Assembly (NCBI GenBank): GCA_031278855.1 | Contig: JAITJR010000099.1 | Location: 1-17,069 of the forward strand | Direction: 5' to 3' | DNA length: 17,069 nt | Origin: Mycoplasmataceae bacterium | GTDB taxonomy: Bacteria; Bacillota_I; Bacilli_A; Mycoplasmatales; Mycoplasmoidaceae | Shown here: piece by piece, positions 16,618 through 17,069 of the stretch | Numbering within the stretch: position 1 is the stretch's first letter | How the letters are laid out: each line of letters begins with the position of its first letter | The notes under the pieces: generated by a model | Seen by the model: only the letters and a program-made list of their open reading frames with translations | Told to the model about the DNA's origin: nothing | The model's database searches: none | Translations under genes and position numbers: made by a program

Positions 16618-16731
16618 AGTATTTTTTTGGTTGTCCTTAGAAATAGTGAAGTCTTACCCTAATGTAGATGAAGTTCCCCGATACTTGACAACACTTTATG
16701 GTGTATCGGCAATCTCCAAAACCTAAGGGAA
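16618..16731 (-). promoter_or_regulatory. Structured 5' leader of the S10 operon
   Basis: Roughly 110 bases separate the predicted transcription start from the rpsJ ATG. A central hairpin pairs CCGATAC (16709-16703) with GTATCGG (16684-16678), with a smaller possible CAC/GTG helix inside. Near the 5' end, CCTTAG (16728-16723) can pair with CTAAGG (16640-16635), which contains the only Shine-Dalgarno match. TTTTGG (16721-16716) can instead pair with CCAAAA (16630-16625); the two helices cross and so would exclude each other or form a pseudoknot. This would suit autogenous control, for example by L4, but no known L4-leader motif was recognised. Confidence 0.45.
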
Positions 16732-16736
16732 CATAA

Positions 16737-16765
16737 ATAATACTATACATATAACAATTTGTCAA
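16737..16765 (-). promoter_or_regulatory. Sigma-A-type promoter of the S10 operon
   Basis: On the minus strand TTGACA (16765-16760), identical to the -35 consensus, is followed after exactly 17 bases by TATTAT (16742-16737), one mismatch from TATAAT. It points at rpsJ and predicts a start near 16729-16732. It is the best promoter match in the window. Confidence 0.75.
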
Positions 16766-16798
16766 ATTCTTTCGAATTTATCTTAGCATTTTAAGATA
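16764..16798. repeat. Two adjacent inverted repeats overlapping the promoter's upstream edge
   Basis: AAATTC/GAATTT (16764-16769 and 16774-16779) forms a six-base dyad with a four-base centre (GAAA on the minus strand) and overlaps the -35 box. Next to it TATCTTA/TAAGATA (16779-16785 and 16792-16798) forms a seven-base dyad with a six-base centre. No T-run follows in either direction, so neither looks like a terminator; an operator or chance in AT-rich DNA are both possible. Confidence 0.4.
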
Positions 16799-16806
16799 AT
16801 TTGGTA

Positions 16807-16818
16807 GCATATATATGC
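16807..16818. repeat. Perfect 12-base palindrome upstream of the S10 promoter
   Basis: GCATATATATGC is fully self-complementary. It lies between the dyads next to the promoter and the GC-rich structured element. It may be a protein-binding site; its short AT core makes chance possible. Confidence 0.35.
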
Positions 16819-16822
16819 AACA

Positions 16823-16920
16823 GTAGTTGTGGTCGACTACGACTGGCGTAGTTCTGCGGTGAGGCGAAAGTCTGGTGATTACGTGAATCCGAGTCTTACG
16901 GGGCTATAGACTTTAACGCC
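16823..16920. other. GC-rich, foldable non-coding element of unknown function
   Basis: This stretch is clearly richer in G and C than its surroundings and has no convincing ORF. GGCG-AAAGTCT (16863-16873) pairs with AGACTTT-aa-CGCC (16908-16920), 11 pairs with a two-base bulge. Inside, GATT/AATC (16877-16880, 16886-16889) and CCG/CGG (16889-16891, 16899-16901) can form small hairpins, sharing one base. To the left, CTACG-ACTGG-CGTAG (16837-16851) is a good hairpin, competing with GTAGT/ACTAC (16823-16827, 16836-16840). It does not match tRNA, 5S rRNA, SRP RNA, RNase P RNA or tmRNA patterns that I know. No U-run terminator follows on either strand, so strand and limits are open. Confidence 0.35.
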
Positions 16921-16939
16921 CAGCCAAAAATAGTCCCAA

Positions 16940-16986
16940 AAAACCAAAAAACCCGAAGTTAACTCTAAAGTTAGCAATTAACTTGA
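16940..16986 (-). terminator. Probable terminator after the transposase-like gene
   Basis: On the minus strand AAGTTAA (16984-16978 region) pairs with TTAACTT (about 16962-16956), enclosing a nested TAACT/AGTTA option, and is followed by CGGGTTTTTTGGTTTTTT. It begins inside the last codons of the upstream gene and would insulate the S10 region from it. Confidence 0.5.
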
Positions 16987-17069
16987 ACCCATTTATTATA
17001 CACTTCTTTAGCCGATAAATAGTTCAATGAACCACGATAAATATCGTTCACTCAATCTACAGTCTCTTG
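16971..17069 (-). CDS. Transposase-like protein, C-terminal end only
   Basis: Only the last 32 residues are in the window: QETVDWVNDIYRGSLNYLSA followed by KEVYNKWVQVNC and UAA (16973-16971). The pattern of Trp-x-asn-x-x-Tyr, then SLNYLSAKEVY, resembles the C-terminal end of DDE transposases of the IS3/rve type (commonly WIxxYNxxRxHSSLGYxSPxEY). The catalytic region is outside the window, so the family is a guess and it may be a remnant. The first Trp is UGA and the second UGG. A terminator-like hairpin follows at once. No terminal inverted repeat could be identified. Confidence 0.55.

Noticed and set aside
16685..16713. Plus-strand promoter around TTGACA in the S10 leader
   Set aside because: TTGACA occurs near 16685, but no -10-like box lies at a suitable distance and the bases are explained by the leader hairpin.
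16823..16925. tRNA or other classical RNA gene in the GC-rich element
   Set aside because: No complete cloverleaf, T-loop or CCA end can be drawn on either strand, and no SRP, RNase P or tmRNA core motif is visible.

Overview
The window is almost entirely the conserved S10-spc-alpha ribosomal-protein supercluster of a wall-less bacterium (class Mollicutes), read on the minus strand from right to left. The case for Mollicutes is direct. UGA is read as tryptophan throughout: it falls in-frame inside rplQ, rpoA, rpsK, map, secY, rpsE, rpsN, rplE, rplP, rpsC, rpsS, rplB and rplC, often at positions where the family has Trp (for example the last residue of S14). All visible stops are UAA or UAG. 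The DNA is AT-rich, genes are separated by a few bases or overlap, and there is no rpmD (L30) gene between rpsE and rplO. Species cannot be named from the sequence.

Layout in transcription order (right to left): 3' end of a transposase-like gene with a terminator (about 16940-17069); a 350-base non-coding stretch with a GC-rich structured element, several dyads, one good sigma-A-type promoter (TTGACA-17-TATTAT) and a structured leader (16618-16940); then rpsJ-rplC-rplD-rplW-rplB-rpsS-rplV-rpsC-rplP-rpmC-rpsQ-rplN-rplX-rplE-rpsN-rpsH-rplF-rplR-rpsE-rplO-secY-adk-map-(26-codon ORF)-infA-(75-aa unknown ORF)-rpmJ-rpsM-rpsK-rpoA-rplQ; then tRNA-Thr(GGU) and a terminator. The left end holds the 3' part of a BspA-type leucine-rich-repeat gene on the plus strand, converging on the operon.

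Together the genes supply large- and small-subunit ribosomal proteins, the alpha subunit of RNA polymerase, the SecY channel, initiation factor 1, adenylate kinase and methionine aminopeptidase. Spacing is so tight that one long transcript with translational coupling is likely; the only clear promoter is the one before rpsJ.

Most of the window is ordinary. Worth a second look are: an unrecognised 75-codon ORF with its own Shine-Dalgarno between infA and rpmJ; a tiny basic ORF between map and infA; the structured leader of rpsJ with an oddly distant, pairable Shine-Dalgarno; a GC-rich foldable element upstream of the promoter; and lineage-specific extensions on several ribosomal proteins, including L22, L23 and L29 around the polypeptide exit. 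I found no CRISPR array, toxin pair, phage module or other clearly new system.
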